Positions 45,462-55,262 of a stretch of 64,000 bases of DNA are shown piece after piece (positions within the stretch are counted from its first letter, which is position 1; each line of letters starts with the position of its first letter). Both the position numbers and the translations under genes were made by a program. The notes beneath the pieces were generated by a model. That model saw only the letters and a program-made list of their open reading frames with translations, had not been told where the DNA came from and made no database searches. The DNA comes from Bin5 sp965232575 (GTDB taxonomy: Bacteria > Chloroflexota > Anaerolineae > Caldilineales > Caldilineaceae). Location of the stretch: positions 1,674,001 to 1,738,000 of the forward strand of contig CBDDPZ010000008.1 of assembly GCA_965232575.1 (NCBI GenBank), read 5' to 3'.

Positions 45462-47171
45462 TCAACCCCGGAACTCCGCCACCTGCTCGGGGAAGTTCCG
45501 CAGCAGACTGTCGCTGACGAAACCCGCGGCCACGCCCAGCCCACAGGCGCTCAGTTCCAGGACTTCGCCGATGTCGTTGATCTCTCGCCGCCAGGCATCA
45601 AGCTCGTCGGGGCCGTCGCCGGAAAGCCGTTCCAGCAGGCGCTGCGTACCGATGCGGCAGGGGAAACATTTGCCGCAGCTCTCGTGGGCAAAGAACTCCA
45701 TCGCCTGGCGAGCCGCATCCACGATGTCGCGGCTGTCATCGTATACGATCACGCCACCCGCGCCCAGCATGGCGCCTGCCCCTCGGATACTCGGTTCGTC
45801 GAGCGTAACCGACTCCAGCGCCTCGCTCGCCAGGAATCCGCCCGACAGCCCCGCCATCGTCGCGGCCTGAAATGACCGCCCCGGCAGTGGGCCGCCGGCC
45901 CAATCATAGAGCAACGTCCGCAGCGGCAGTCCAAACGGCACTTCATAGTTGCCGGGACGCTGCACGTCTCCGGAGAGACTGATGACCTTGGTGCCCGCGT
46001 GGTCGCCCAGCCCCAGGCCCTGATACCATTCGGCGCCGCGCCGCAGGATCTGCGGCACCGCGCACAGTGTCTCCACATTGTTGACGGCCGTGGGCAGGTT
46101 TTCGAAGCCGTGTGTTGTGGGGTAGGGCGGGCGGTTGCGGGGAAAAGGGTGCTTGCCCTCCAGGCTGTTGAGCAGTGAGCCCTCCTCGCCGCAAATGTAG
46201 GCGCCCGCGCCTCGCCGGAGATGCAGCTGGAAAGTGAAGCCGCTCCCGAGAATGTCCTCCCCCAGCAGCCCGGCCTCTTCGGCGGCCTCGAGGGCGCTTT
46301 CCAGCCGAGCGTTCGTTTCCGGGTATTCGTAGCGCAAATAGAGGAATCCCCGGTCGGCTCCGGTGGCATAGCCTGCCAGCGTCATTCCCTCGATCACGGC
46401 AAAGGGGTCATGGTCCATCAGCGCCCGGTCCTTGAAGCAGCCCGGTTCGCCTTCATCGGCGTTGCAGACCACGCTCTTCGGCTCGTCTGGCGCCTCGCGT
46501 ACGAACTGCCACTTCATGCCCGTGGGGAATCCGGCGCCGCCCCGGCCTGCCAGCCTCGACTCCTTCAGCACCTCGATCACATCGGTCGGGCTCTGCCTCT
46601 CTACGGCTTGAATCAAGGCATCGTAGCCTCCGCTGCGCCGGTAGCCGTCCAGGCTGTCCCGCTCCGGTTCGCGGATCTCCGCAAAAACGCACTCGTCACG
46701 TCCGCCCGGGTTCGGCACCGGCAAAGGTGACGAAATCCGCCGCTGCAGCGTCTGAAGCGGCGCGCTCATCACAAAAGTCTCATGGCCGATCAGCAGCGGG
46801 ACCGGGTCGTCGCAACGGCCGGCACAGGGCATCTCCTCCGCTCCGTCCAGACTTTCCACTATCTCCAGCGCGCCCCGCTGGCAGCAGACAGGCCCTGTGC
46901 AGACGCGCGGCCGCTGTAAACCGCCCTCCGCACGGGCAAAGTGGTGATAGAACGTGACCGTGCCGTACAGGTCTGCCAGGGGGATGCGTAGTTCCTTGCC
47001 GATCGCTTCGATCGCCTCGGGTGAGATAAATCCGTCGCGATTATGAAAGGCATGGAGGATCGGCAGCAGCGGCGCGGGTTCGTCCCGATAGCGCCCGATA
47101 AGGGACAGATCGGTTTCCGCGACGACGATATTTTCGGTATATCCGCCCGATCTCTGTTCTTGTCTGGTCAT
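45462..47171 (-). CDS. NuoE-NuoF fusion, NADH-binding subunit of formate dehydrogenase
   Basis: A 569-residue fusion similar to HoxF or the FdsG/FdsB pair. The NuoE-like part (1-150) has C91-x4-C96, C116-x3-C120 for a 2Fe-2S cluster. The NuoF-like part has the FMN/NAD site GRGGAGFPTGMKWQF (209-223), the GAGAYICGEEGSLLNSLEG loop and the 4Fe-4S motif ESCGKCFPCRIG with a final Cys in LSACGLG. It accepts electrons and reduces NAD+. It is first in the operon with the HoxU-like subunit, fdhF and fdhD. AAGAGG is only 2 nt before the ATG, close; a repeat lies directly upstream. Confidence 0.92.
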   Translation of the reverse strand: MTRQEQRSGGYTENIVVAETDLSLIGRYRDEPAPLLPILHAFHNRDGFISPEAIEAIGKELRIPLADLYGTVTFYHHFARAEGGLQRPRVCTGPVCCQRGALEIVESLDGAEEMPCAGRCDDPVPLLIGHETFVMSAPLQTLQRRISSPLPVPNPGGRDECVFAEIREPERDSLDGYRRSGGYDALIQAVERQSPTDVIEVLKESRLAGRGGAGFPTGMKWQFVREAPDEPKSVVCNADEGEPGCFKDRALMDHDPFAVIEGMTLAGYATGADRGFLYLRYEYPETNARLESALEAAEEAGLLGEDILGSGFTFQLHLRRGAGAYICGEEGSLLNSLEGKHPFPRNRPPYPTTHGFENLPTAVNNVETLCAVPQILRRGAEWYQGLGLGDHAGTKVISLSGDVQRPGNYEVPFGLPLRTLLYDWAGGPLPGRSFQAATMAGLSGGFLASEALESVTLDEPSIRGAGAMLGAGGVIVYDDSRDIVDAARQAMEFFAHESCGKCFPCRIGTQRLLERLSGDGPDELDAWRREINDIGEVLELSACGLGVAAGFVSDSLLRNFPEQVAEFRG

Positions 47172-47181
47172 GGCCTCTTGC

Positions 47182-47227
47182 TTTGCGCTTCGCTAAGGGC
47201 CCATCTGTGGCGTCAGCGAAGCGCAAA
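47182..47227 (-). repeat. Family A copy 4
   Basis: 46 nt, ends TTTGCGCTTCGCT and AGCGAAGCGCAAA. It lies 10 nt upstream of the NuoEF-like start codon, in opposite orientation to copy 1. Confidence 0.85.
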
Positions 47228-47231
47228 CTCT

Positions 47232-47408
47232 AACTGCGAAAGAGTGAAGAGTAGTGAGAAGAGAGTAACTGCAGTTTCTCACTCCTCGCTCCTCGCCCTC
47301 AAATTCTACCAGAACTGCGAGAAAAGAGTGAAGCGTAGTGAGTGGTGAGTAACTGCCTTCGTCTTTCGCCGTTGCCGTTCTCTCTCCTCTCTTCTTTTTC
47401 CTCTCTCC
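47232..47408 (+). repeat. Repeat family G, copies 1a and 1b (GAGTGAAG / CACTCCTC arms)
   Basis: Two units start with AACTGCGA(A/G)A followed by AGAGTGAAG(A/C)GTAGTGAG. The first closes with AACTGCAGTTTCTCACTCCTCGC; the second with AACTGCC and a pyrimidine arm. Together they fill the divergent gap between the formate dehydrogenase operon and the Wzy-like gene. Confidence 0.75.
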
Positions 47409-47423
47409 GTGCCCTCGTTGTGG

Positions 47424-47429
47424 TATACT
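47424..47429 (+). promoter_or_regulatory. Possible extended -10 element of a leaderless transcript
   Basis: TGG-TATACT lies 7 nt before the ATG of the Wzy-like gene, so transcription would start at or next to the start codon. No ribosome site is present. No -35 is seen; the region upstream is repeat G. Confidence 0.35.
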
Positions 47430-47436
47430 TGCGTGA

Positions 47437-48986
47437 ATGATTCAGACCGCATATTCGCACTTCGCCGAGACTGTATTATCTACCAGGCCGCTCGTGCGCC
47501 GCGGCTCTATCGGCATACTTTTAGCCGCCGGCGCCGTCTCTATCGCTTTCCTCATCGGCATCGCTGGACCGCTGCTCGCTCTCGTTCTGGCGGCGGCGAT
47601 CGTCGGCGGTACGCTCATCCTGATTGATACGCACTGGGGCTATGTGGCCCTGATCGGCGTTGTCTTCGTCCTGCCTTTCGCCAGCTTGCCCTTTCGTCTC
47701 GGCTTCAAACCGACCTTTCTGGATGCTGCGCTCGGCGCTCTCGTCTTCGTCTGGGCCCTTAAACTGGTCGCAGGAGGGCCGGGCTTCTCCTTAGCCCCCT
47801 CCGCTCGCAAAGGAAACATTCGCCGGGCCCGGGCGTTTCTGATCTCCCCGATCGGCCTGCTCATTGGGCTTTTCATGCTGATGGCGGTGTTCAGTTTCAT
47901 TTACGGCATGTCCCACAGCCGGCCAACCAGCACCGTCATCCGCCGCTTCGGCGAAATTCTGCTGGGCATCGGCCTCTTTTTCGTCGTCATCAACACGGTG
48001 CGCACGCACAGAGAGCTGGCGTGGGTGACCCGCCTTTTGTTCTTGGCGGCCTGGACCTGCGCCTCGATTGCGGTGGTGTTCTACCTGATTCCCGAGGCAT
48101 GGACCGTCCGGGCGCTCAACATGCTCGTGCGATTCGACTACCCCGGCGGGTCCGGCGCCTTGCGCTGGATCGAAGACGACCCGGACGGCACAATGCGGGC
48201 GATCGGAACGGCCGTCGACCCCAATGTCCTGGGGGGCATGATGATCTTGGCGGCGGCAATGGTCGGGCCGCAGCTGATTTCGCCGCGGGCGCTGTTCCCA
48301 AGGTGGCTGAGCATTCCGGCCTTCGCCACAATCGTACTGGCGCTCTACTGGACATTCAGCCGCTCCGCCCTGTTTGGCATGGCCGCGGCGCTCTCCGTGC
48401 CCGCCGCGCTCAAGTACCGGCGTCTCCTGCCCATCGGGATTGTGCTGGCCCTGCTGCTGTTTCTCCTACCGCAAACCCAGGACTATGTTGCCCGCCTGTT
48501 GGAAGGACTGGCCGGCAGGGATGTGGCAACCCAGATGCGCTTCGGCGAGTACAAAGACGCTCTGATTCTGATTGGCCGCTACCCGCTTTTCGGTGTCGGA
48601 TTCTCCGGCGTGCCTGACATCGACATCTATCTCGGCGTCAGCATGTTCTATCTGACCGTCGCCGAAAACATGGGCATCATAGGACTCCTGATCTTTCTGG
48701 CGGTCATGACGGGATTTTTTGGCATGTTTGTCGCGGCCTGGCGCGCCGGTGTTGCGCTCGAGCGAGAGCCACTGCTCCTCGGTTTCGGCGGCGCTATCCT
48801 GGGCGCCCTCGTCAGCGGATTTGCCGATCACTACTGGTTCAACCTTACCTATCCCCATATGACTGTTCTGTTTTGGATGTTTGTCGGCCTGGCCGTGGCA
48901 ACCATGAACTGCGAGAAAAGAGGAGTGAGGAGTGAGAGAAAGGCAGTTGCTCTCTCCTCTTCACTCACTCCTCGCCTGGAGAATAT

Positions 48987-48990
<4 letters not shown>
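47437..48990 (+). CDS. O-antigen ligase / Wzy-like membrane protein
   Basis: A 517-residue polytopic membrane protein with about twelve helices and the O-antigen ligase/polymerase pattern: a large outer loop (about 225-275) and the block FSRSALFGMAAAL, then RFGEYKDALILIGRYPLFGVG and YLTVAENMGIIGLLIFL. It likely ligates or polymerises a surface polysaccharide. The last 25 or so residues (after ATMNCEKRGVRSERK) come from a family G repeat and are not family-like. Its end overlaps the lipA start by four bases. Confidence 0.82.
48907..48976 (+). repeat. Family G copy 2, forms the C-terminus of the Wzy-like protein
   Basis: AACTGCGAGAAAAGAGG, a GCAGTT core and the opposing arm CTCTCTCCTCTTCACTCAC form a long imperfect hairpin. 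It is translated in frame and ends just before the lipA ribosome site GGAG. Confidence 0.8.
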
Positions 48991-50030
<1,040 letters not shown>

Positions 50031-50056
50031 CCTCTGACCCCTGCCCTAACGCCGAC

Positions 50057-50102
50057 TTTGCGCTGAGCCGACCGCATCCGCCGCGCCTTGGCGAAGCGCA
50101 AA
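50057..50102 (+). repeat. Family A copy 5
   Basis: 46 nt, ends TTTGCGCTGAGCC and GGCGAAGCGCAAA, intergenic behind lipA. Confidence 0.85.
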
Positions 50103-50135
50103 TTAGAATGGGGGTGAGCAAGGGCACTCGCAAGG

Positions 50136-50239
50136 TTTGCGTTGAGCCCCGGACGGCATTGATCCACGAAGAACACGAAGGAGACACGAAGAACTGCAAC
50201 GGCAAAGGAGGGAGGAGAGCAGAGGGGCGAAGCGTCAAA
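50136..50239 (+). repeat. Family A-like unit split by another repeat
   Basis: Starts TTTGCGTTGAGCC and ends GGGCGAAGCGTCAAA, but 75 nt of other repeat (CCACGAAGAACACGAAGGAG and AACTGCAACGGCAAAGG) lie between the halves. A nested insertion is the simplest reading. Confidence 0.6.
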
Positions 50240-50331
50240 CAGCACTTTTCTTTCATGAAGAGACCCCGAAATTATGTCTTCTGTGATCAATACAGGTATC
50301 ATATGGCTACCCGTCAGAAAGTAGACCAGGC

Positions 50332-50420
50332 TGTCTGAACTGTGATTTCTGGGATTAAGGGGATTAAAGGCAACTGCAGTTAATCACAGCAAATCCCGAA
50401 AATCCCCAAAATCACAGTCA
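50332..50420 (+). repeat. Repeat family E, copy 1 (TGATTTNGGGGATT arms)
   Basis: Begins TGTCTGAACTGTGATTTC, holds AACTGCAGTT in the centre and ends CCCCAAAATCACAGT, so the arms can pair. It lies 18 nt ahead of the acnA start codon. Confidence 0.8.
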
Positions 50421-50438
50421 AATTTACAAGGGGATGAA

Positions 50439-53186
50439 ATGGCTCGACAGGACTATTTCAACGCATGCGATACCCTCAACACGCGCCGTGGTCCAGTTAC
50501 GATCTACCGGCTGGATGCTCTCGAAAAACTCTCTTCAGCGAACGTGAACCGGCTGCCTTTCTCCATCAAAGTGTTATTGGAGGCGGCACTGCGTCAGGCT
50601 GAAGGCTTCGAGATCACTCGCGAAGCGATCGAGACTATCGCCAGCTGGGGGCCGGATACCGCCGGAAAGGTTGAAATCCCGTTCAAGCCGGCGCGGGTCA
50701 TCCTTCAGGATTTTACCGGTGTACCCAGCGTAGTCGACCTGGCCGCGCTGCGCAGCGCCATAGCCCGCATGGGCGGCGATGCCAACAAGATCAACCCGGT
50801 CGTGCCGGTCGATCTGGTCATCGACCACTCTGTTCAGGTGGACCGATTCGGCTCGGCAGCCGCGCTCTTCTTCAATGCCGAGCGCGAATTTGAGCGCAAC
50901 CGCGAGCGCTACGAGTTTCTCAAGTGGGGGCAGCGCGCGTTCGACAACTTCCGCGTGGTCCCGCCCGCAACCGGCATCGTCCACCAGGTGAACCTTGAGT
51001 ACCTGGCCAGTGTGGTGCAGACCTCTGCCGCGGAAGACTCCGCCGCGCCTGATGTCTACCCCGACTCCCTTGTCGGTACCGACAGCCACACCACGATGAT
51101 CAACGGTCTGGGCGTGCTCGGTTGGGGCGTGGGTGGCATCGAAGCCGAGGCCGTCATGTTGGGCCAGCCCATCTACATGCTCATGCCCGATGTCGTCGGA
51201 TTCAAGCTGACCGGCGCCCTGCCCGAGGGTGCAACCGCGACCGACCTTGTGCTGCGGGCGACCGAAATGCTGCGCCAGCAAGGGGTCGTCGGCAAGTTCG
51301 TCGAATATTTCGGACCGGGTCTGGGCCAGCTCAGCCTGCCCGATCGGGCTACTCTCGCCAATATGTCGCCCGAATACGGCGCCACCATGGGCTTTTTCCC
51401 GGTCGATCAGGAGACACTGCGCTACCTCGCCAACACCGGGCGCGACCCGGAGACCATCGATCTTGTCGAGCGCTACTGCAAAGAGCAGGGCCTCTTTCAC
51501 ACTGAGGACACGCCCGACCCCATTTTCAGCGAAACCATCGAATTGGATATGGATACCGTGCGGCCCAGTCTGGCCGGGCCAAAACGACCCCAAGACCGCA
51601 TCGCCCTTTCCAACATGAAGACGCGTTGGAGCGGGATGCTTTCTGCGCCTGTGGGCCCGCAGGGATTTGGCCTGGAAAGCGCCGAACTGGACAACAGCGC
51701 CGAAGTCAACTTCAAGGGCACTGATTTTTCACTGGAGCACGGCGACGTCGTCATCGCTGCCATTACTTCCTGCACTAATACCAGCAATCCCTCGGTCATG
51801 ATCGGAGCCGGCCTGCTCGCCAAGAAGGCCGTTGAACGGGGTCTGGACGTCAAGCCGTGGGTGAAGACCAGCTTGGCGCCCGGGTCAAAGGTGGTCACAA
51901 GCTATCTGGAGGCGAGCGGGTTGATCCCCTATCTGCAAGCCCTCAACTTTCATACAGTCGGCTACGGCTGCACAACCTGTATCGGCAACAGCGGCCCCTT
52001 GCCGCAACCGATCCGCGACGCCATACACGATGCCGATCTGGTCGCGGCCTCGGTCTTGAGCGGCAACCGCAACTTCGAAGGACGCATCGGCCCCGACGTA
52101 CGCGCCAACTTTTTGGCCTCGCCGCCTCTGGTGGTGGCCTACGCCATCGCCGGCACTGTGAACATCGACCTGGACAACGACCCCCTGGGCTACGACCCCA
52201 CCGGCGAGCCTGTCTTCCTGCGCGATGTCTGGCCGAGCCAGGCCGAGATCCAGACGGAGATCAATCGCAGCCTCAAACCAGCCCTGTTCCGTCAGCAGTA
52301 CGCCAACGTCTTCACCGGCAACGAGCAGTGGAATGAGGTGCCGATCTCCGGCGGCGAACTCTACGCCTGGAGTCCCGATAGCACCTATATTCAGGAACCG
52401 ACCTTTTTCCAGGACATGGGCACTGAATTGCCCCCGGTACAGCCGATCGTCGGCGCGCGCGTGCTGGCCGTCATGCCGGACAGCACCACGACCGATCATA
52501 TCAGCCCGGCCGGTGCCATCGCGCCGCACAGCCCTGCCGGCCGCTATCTGATTGAAAAGGGCGTTCCCCGCTCCGAATGGAACAGCTACGGCAGCCGGCG
52601 GGGCAACCATGAAGTCATGATGCGGGGCACCTTCGCTAACATCCGCATCAAGAACCAGATGCTGGACGGTGTCGAAGGCGGCTATACCGCCTACATCCCC
52701 GCCTCTAGTCAGGTGACGGAAGCGTCAGCAGCTCTCGAAGAGATGGCTATCTGGGATGCGGCTGCCAAATACGACCAGGATGGCACGCCGCTGATCATCC
52801 TCGCCGGCAAGGAGTACGGGACCGGCTCCAGCCGCGACTGGGCCGCAAAAGGGCCCTGGCTGCAGGGCGTCAAGGCTGTGATCGCCGAGAGCTTCGAGCG
52901 CATCCACCGCTCCAATCTGGTCGGAATGGGGATCCTGCCCCTGCAGTTCATGGAAGGCCAGAACATGCAGACTCTCGACCTCAGCGGCTTTGAGACGTAT
53001 GACATTGTAGGACTGACCGAAGAGATGAGGCCCAACCAGGCGTATACCGTGCGGGTGACGCGAGAAAACGGAATTGTGGGTGAGTTCGGCGTCACCAGCC
53101 GGCTCGACACGCCTGTAGAAGTGAACTATTACAAGAACGGCGGGATTCTGCACACTGTACTGCGGCGTCTTGTCAAGGAAGATTGA
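50439..53186 (+). CDS. acnA: Aconitate hydratase A
   Basis: A 915-residue AcnA/IRP1-type aconitase of the TCA cycle, full length. The 4Fe-4S Cys are in ITSCTNTSNPSVMIGAGL and GYGCTTCIGNSGPLP. The substrate loops VGTDSHTTMINGLGVLGWG and the C-terminal swivel domain (KEYGTGSSRDWAAKG, ESFERIHRSNLVGMGILPLQ) are present. AAGGGGATGAA precedes the ATG; a family E repeat lies upstream. Followed by oligoendopeptidase F, with a small palindrome in between. Confidence 0.97.
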   Translation: MARQDYFNACDTLNTRRGPVTIYRLDALEKLSSANVNRLPFSIKVLLEAALRQAEGFEITREAIETIASWGPDTAGKVEIPFKPARVILQDFTGVPSVVDLAALRSAIARMGGDANKINPVVPVDLVIDHSVQVDRFGSAAALFFNAEREFERNRERYEFLKWGQRAFDNFRVVPPATGIVHQVNLEYLASVVQTSAAEDSAAPDVYPDSLVGTDSHTTMINGLGVLGWGVGGIEAEAVMLGQPIYMLMPDVVGFKLTGALPEGATATDLVLRATEMLRQQGVVGKFVEYFGPGLGQLSLPDRATLANMSPEYGATMGFFPVDQETLRYLANTGRDPETIDLVERYCKEQGLFHTEDTPDPIFSETIELDMDTVRPSLAGPKRPQDRIALSNMKTRWSGMLSAPVGPQGFGLESAELDNSAEVNFKGTDFSLEHGDVVIAAITSCTNTSNPSVMIGAGLLAKKAVERGLDVKPWVKTSLAPGSKVVTSYLEASGLIPYLQALNFHTVGYGCTTCIGNSGPLPQPIRDAIHDADLVAASVLSGNRNFEGRIGPDVRANFLASPPLVVAYAIAGTVNIDLDNDPLGYDPTGEPVFLRDVWPSQAEIQTEINRSLKPALFRQQYANVFTGNEQWNEVPISGGELYAWSPDSTYIQEPTFFQDMGTELPPVQPIVGARVLAVMPDSTTTDHISPAGAIAPHSPAGRYLIEKGVPRSEWNSYGSRRGNHEVMMRGTFANIRIKNQMLDGVEGGYTAYIPASSQVTEASAALEEMAIWDAAAKYDQDGTPLIILAGKEYGTGSSRDWAAKGPWLQGVKAVIAESFERIHRSNLVGMGILPLQFMEGQNMQTLDLSGFETYDIVGLTEEMRPNQAYTVRVTRENGIVGEFGVTSRLDTPVEVNYYKNGGILHTVLRRLVKED

Positions 53187-53188
53187 AA

Positions 53189-53211
53189 GCGGGCGAGACG
53201 CCCGCGATCCC
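53189..53211 (+). repeat. Family C palindrome
   Basis: GCGGGCG-AGA-CGCCCGC followed by GATCCC, right behind the acnA stop. The same unit is nested in B copy 2 at 45.37 kb. Confidence 0.7.
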
Positions 53212-53233
53212 AGTGAAAAGGGAATTACGCTCT

Positions 53234-55072
53234 ATGGCCGTACGTACAGAAGAAAAACGGGAACGCTATCAGATGTCGGGTTGGGATCTCACCGAACTCG
53301 TGCCGTCCGACCCCGAGGCAAACGGGTCCGGGACGATCGCGCCCTCCTCCGATGCTGTTGAAGCGTTGCTGACGCAGGTCGAACAGCGTGTCGCCGCGTT
53401 CGAGTCGCTGCGCGAGGAACTCTCGGCGCAGATGCAGCCGGCAAAGCTGATCGACGCCCTGCGCCAGTACGAAGAGATCAGCACGCAAGTCTACCGGCTC
53501 TTTGCTTACGGCAGTCTCTGGTTCTCGTCGGATACTCAATCTCCGGACGCGCTCACCTACACCAACCGTATGAATCAACTTTATGCGGAGATAGAGAATC
53601 GGATGCTTTTCTTCAGCCTCTGGTGGAAGGGACTGGACGATGAGGAAGCCGAAGCCCTGCTACCGGATGCCGAATCCTACGGGGACTTTCGGCACTTCCT
53701 GAAGGATATGCGACTCTCTAAGCCGTACATGTTGGAAGAGAATTCAGAGCGCATTATCAACTTGAAAAACATCAATGGCGCCAGCGCGCTCGTAACCATC
53801 TATTCGATGTTGACGAACCGGCTTGAGTTTGAGCTTGAGGTGGACGGCGAGCTGAAGCGGATGACCCGCGAAGAGGTGATGGCACACGCCTACTCGCCTG
53901 ATCCCGCCATGCGCGCCGCCGCCTATCAGTGCCTTTACAAAGTGTATGAGGAAGAAGCGCCAATTCTGGCACAGATCTATATCAACGTGGTGCGGGATTG
54001 GTATAACGAGAACGTCATGCTGCGCAGCTACGATTCACCAATCGCCGTGCGCAATCTGAACAATGACGTTCCCTACGACGCGGTCCAGTCTCTGTTGGAA
54101 GTCGCCCGCCGCAACGCACCTCTCTTCCAACGTTACTTCGCGCTCAAGGCCAAGTGGCTGGGAATGGAAAAACTGCGCCGCTACGACATTTATGCGCCCT
54201 TGATGGAATCGTCACGGGACGTTCCCTATGACGATGCAGTCGAGCTTGTCCTGGACACCTTTACTCGCTTCGATCCTGATTTTGCCAGCAAGGCCCGGCG
54301 CGTCTTCGACGATAATCACGTGGACAGCGAGGTGCGGAAAGGAAAGCGCTCCGGAGCCTTTTGCGCAACGGTAATGCCGAGCATCACCCCCTATGTCCTG
54401 CTAAACTATACCAACAAGGTGCGGGATGTCGCGACCATCGCCCATGAACTGGGTCACGCCGTCCATAGCATGATGGCCGAGGATCACTCTATTCTGACCC
54501 AACACTCCTCTCTGCCTCTGGCGGAGACCGCGTCGGTTTTTGCCGAAATGGTCATGAACGAGCAGTTGCTGGCCGAGGAGAAGGATCCGCTGGTGCGGCG
54601 CGAGATTCTGGCTGCCAGCGTCGACGACATCTACGCCACAGTGATGCGCCAGGCATTCTTTGTGATTTTCGAAGAGGCTGCCCATCGGGCCATCCAGGAG
54701 AACGCCTCCCCCCAGGAATTGGACCGTCTCTATTTCGAAAATTTGTGGGAACAGTTCGGCGACAGTGTTGCGTTGACCGACGAATTCCAATATGAATGGG
54801 TCAGCATCCCCCATATCTATCACACGCCTTTTTACTGCTATGCCTACAGTTTCGGCCAGCTGCTGGTGCTTTCGCTCTACCGGCGCTACCAGCAGGAGGG
54901 CGACGCCTTCAAGCCGGGCTATCTGAGGATGCTTGCGCGCGGGGGTTCCGCGCGGCCGCAGGAGATTCTGGAAGAGGCGGGCATCGACATGACCGATCCC
55001 GACTTCTGGCAGGCAGGGTTCGATGTGATTGGGGGGATGATCGACGAACTGGAGGCGATGACAGTTTCCTGA
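53234..55072 (+). CDS. pepF: Oligoendopeptidase F (M3 family)
   Basis: A 612-residue zinc metallopeptidase that degrades short peptides in the cytoplasm. The zinc motif HELGH is in TIAHELGHAVHSMMA, with the distal Glu in LAETASVFAEMVMNE. Upstream M3 pattern RYFALKAKWLGMEKLRRYD is typical. I use the ATG M-A-V-R-T; an in-frame start 51 nt upstream would add residues read from the family C palindrome. Ribosome site weak. Confidence 0.94.
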   Translation: MAVRTEEKRERYQMSGWDLTELVPSDPEANGSGTIAPSSDAVEALLTQVEQRVAAFESLREELSAQMQPAKLIDALRQYEEISTQVYRLFAYGSLWFSSDTQSPDALTYTNRMNQLYAEIENRMLFFSLWWKGLDDEEAEALLPDAESYGDFRHFLKDMRLSKPYMLEENSERIINLKNINGASALVTIYSMLTNRLEFELEVDGELKRMTREEVMAHAYSPDPAMRAAAYQCLYKVYEEEAPILAQIYINVVRDWYNENVMLRSYDSPIAVRNLNNDVPYDAVQSLLEVARRNAPLFQRYFALKAKWLGMEKLRRYDIYAPLMESSRDVPYDDAVELVLDTFTRFDPDFASKARRVFDDNHVDSEVRKGKRSGAFCATVMPSITPYVLLNYTNKVRDVATIAHELGHAVHSMMAEDHSILTQHSSLPLAETASVFAEMVMNEQLLAEEKDPLVRREILAASVDDIYATVMRQAFFVIFEEAAHRAIQENASPQELDRLYFENLWEQFGDSVALTDEFQYEWVSIPHIYHTPFYCYAYSFGQLLVLSLYRRYQQEGDAFKPGYLRMLARGGSARPQEILEEAGIDMTDPDFWQAGFDVIGGMIDELEAMTVS

Positions 55073-55080
55073 ATTGAGTT

Positions 55081-55120
55081 TGTCTGAACTGTGATTTTGG
55101 GGGATTCAGGGGATGAATTG
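55081..55120 (+). repeat. Family E copy 2 (left arm only)
   Basis: TGTCTGAACTGTGATTTTGG and GGGATTCAGGGGATGAATTG, then directly family F. It is 9 nt behind the pepF stop. Confidence 0.75.
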
Positions 55121-55262
55121 TGAAACGGCAGTTTTTAGTAGCCAGTTTTTAGTAACCGCAACGGCAATGTTTGCGTTGCCAGCGACACTACGAGAGCGGC
55201 TGGCATAAAAGACCGTGCTGGACAATGCAAAGCCGCGACCCACTGAAAACTAAAAACTGCAG
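55121..55262. repeat. Family F repeat split by B copy 3, behind rel
   Basis: Left arm GAAACGGCAGTTTTTAGTAG with AACCGCAACGGCAA; right arm CCACTGAAAACTAAAAACTG with CAGTT. Family B copy 3 lies between the arms. The rel stop codon shares its two A bases with the edge of the right arm. Confidence 0.7.
55170..55231 (+). repeat. Family B copy 3 (short form)
   Basis: 62 nt, ends TTTGCGTTGCCAGC and GCTGGACAATGCAAA with GCGGCTGGCATAAAAG inside; lacks the nested A-like unit. Confidence 0.8.

Larger units (their letters stand above)
50031..50438. other. Intergenic region lipA / acnA made mostly of repeats
   Basis: About 400 nt: end of D copy 2, A copy 5, a split A unit with foreign sequence inside (50136-50239) and E copy 1. 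Only about 60 nt around 50240-50330 and the AAGGGGATG ribosome site of acnA are not repeat. Confidence 0.7.
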
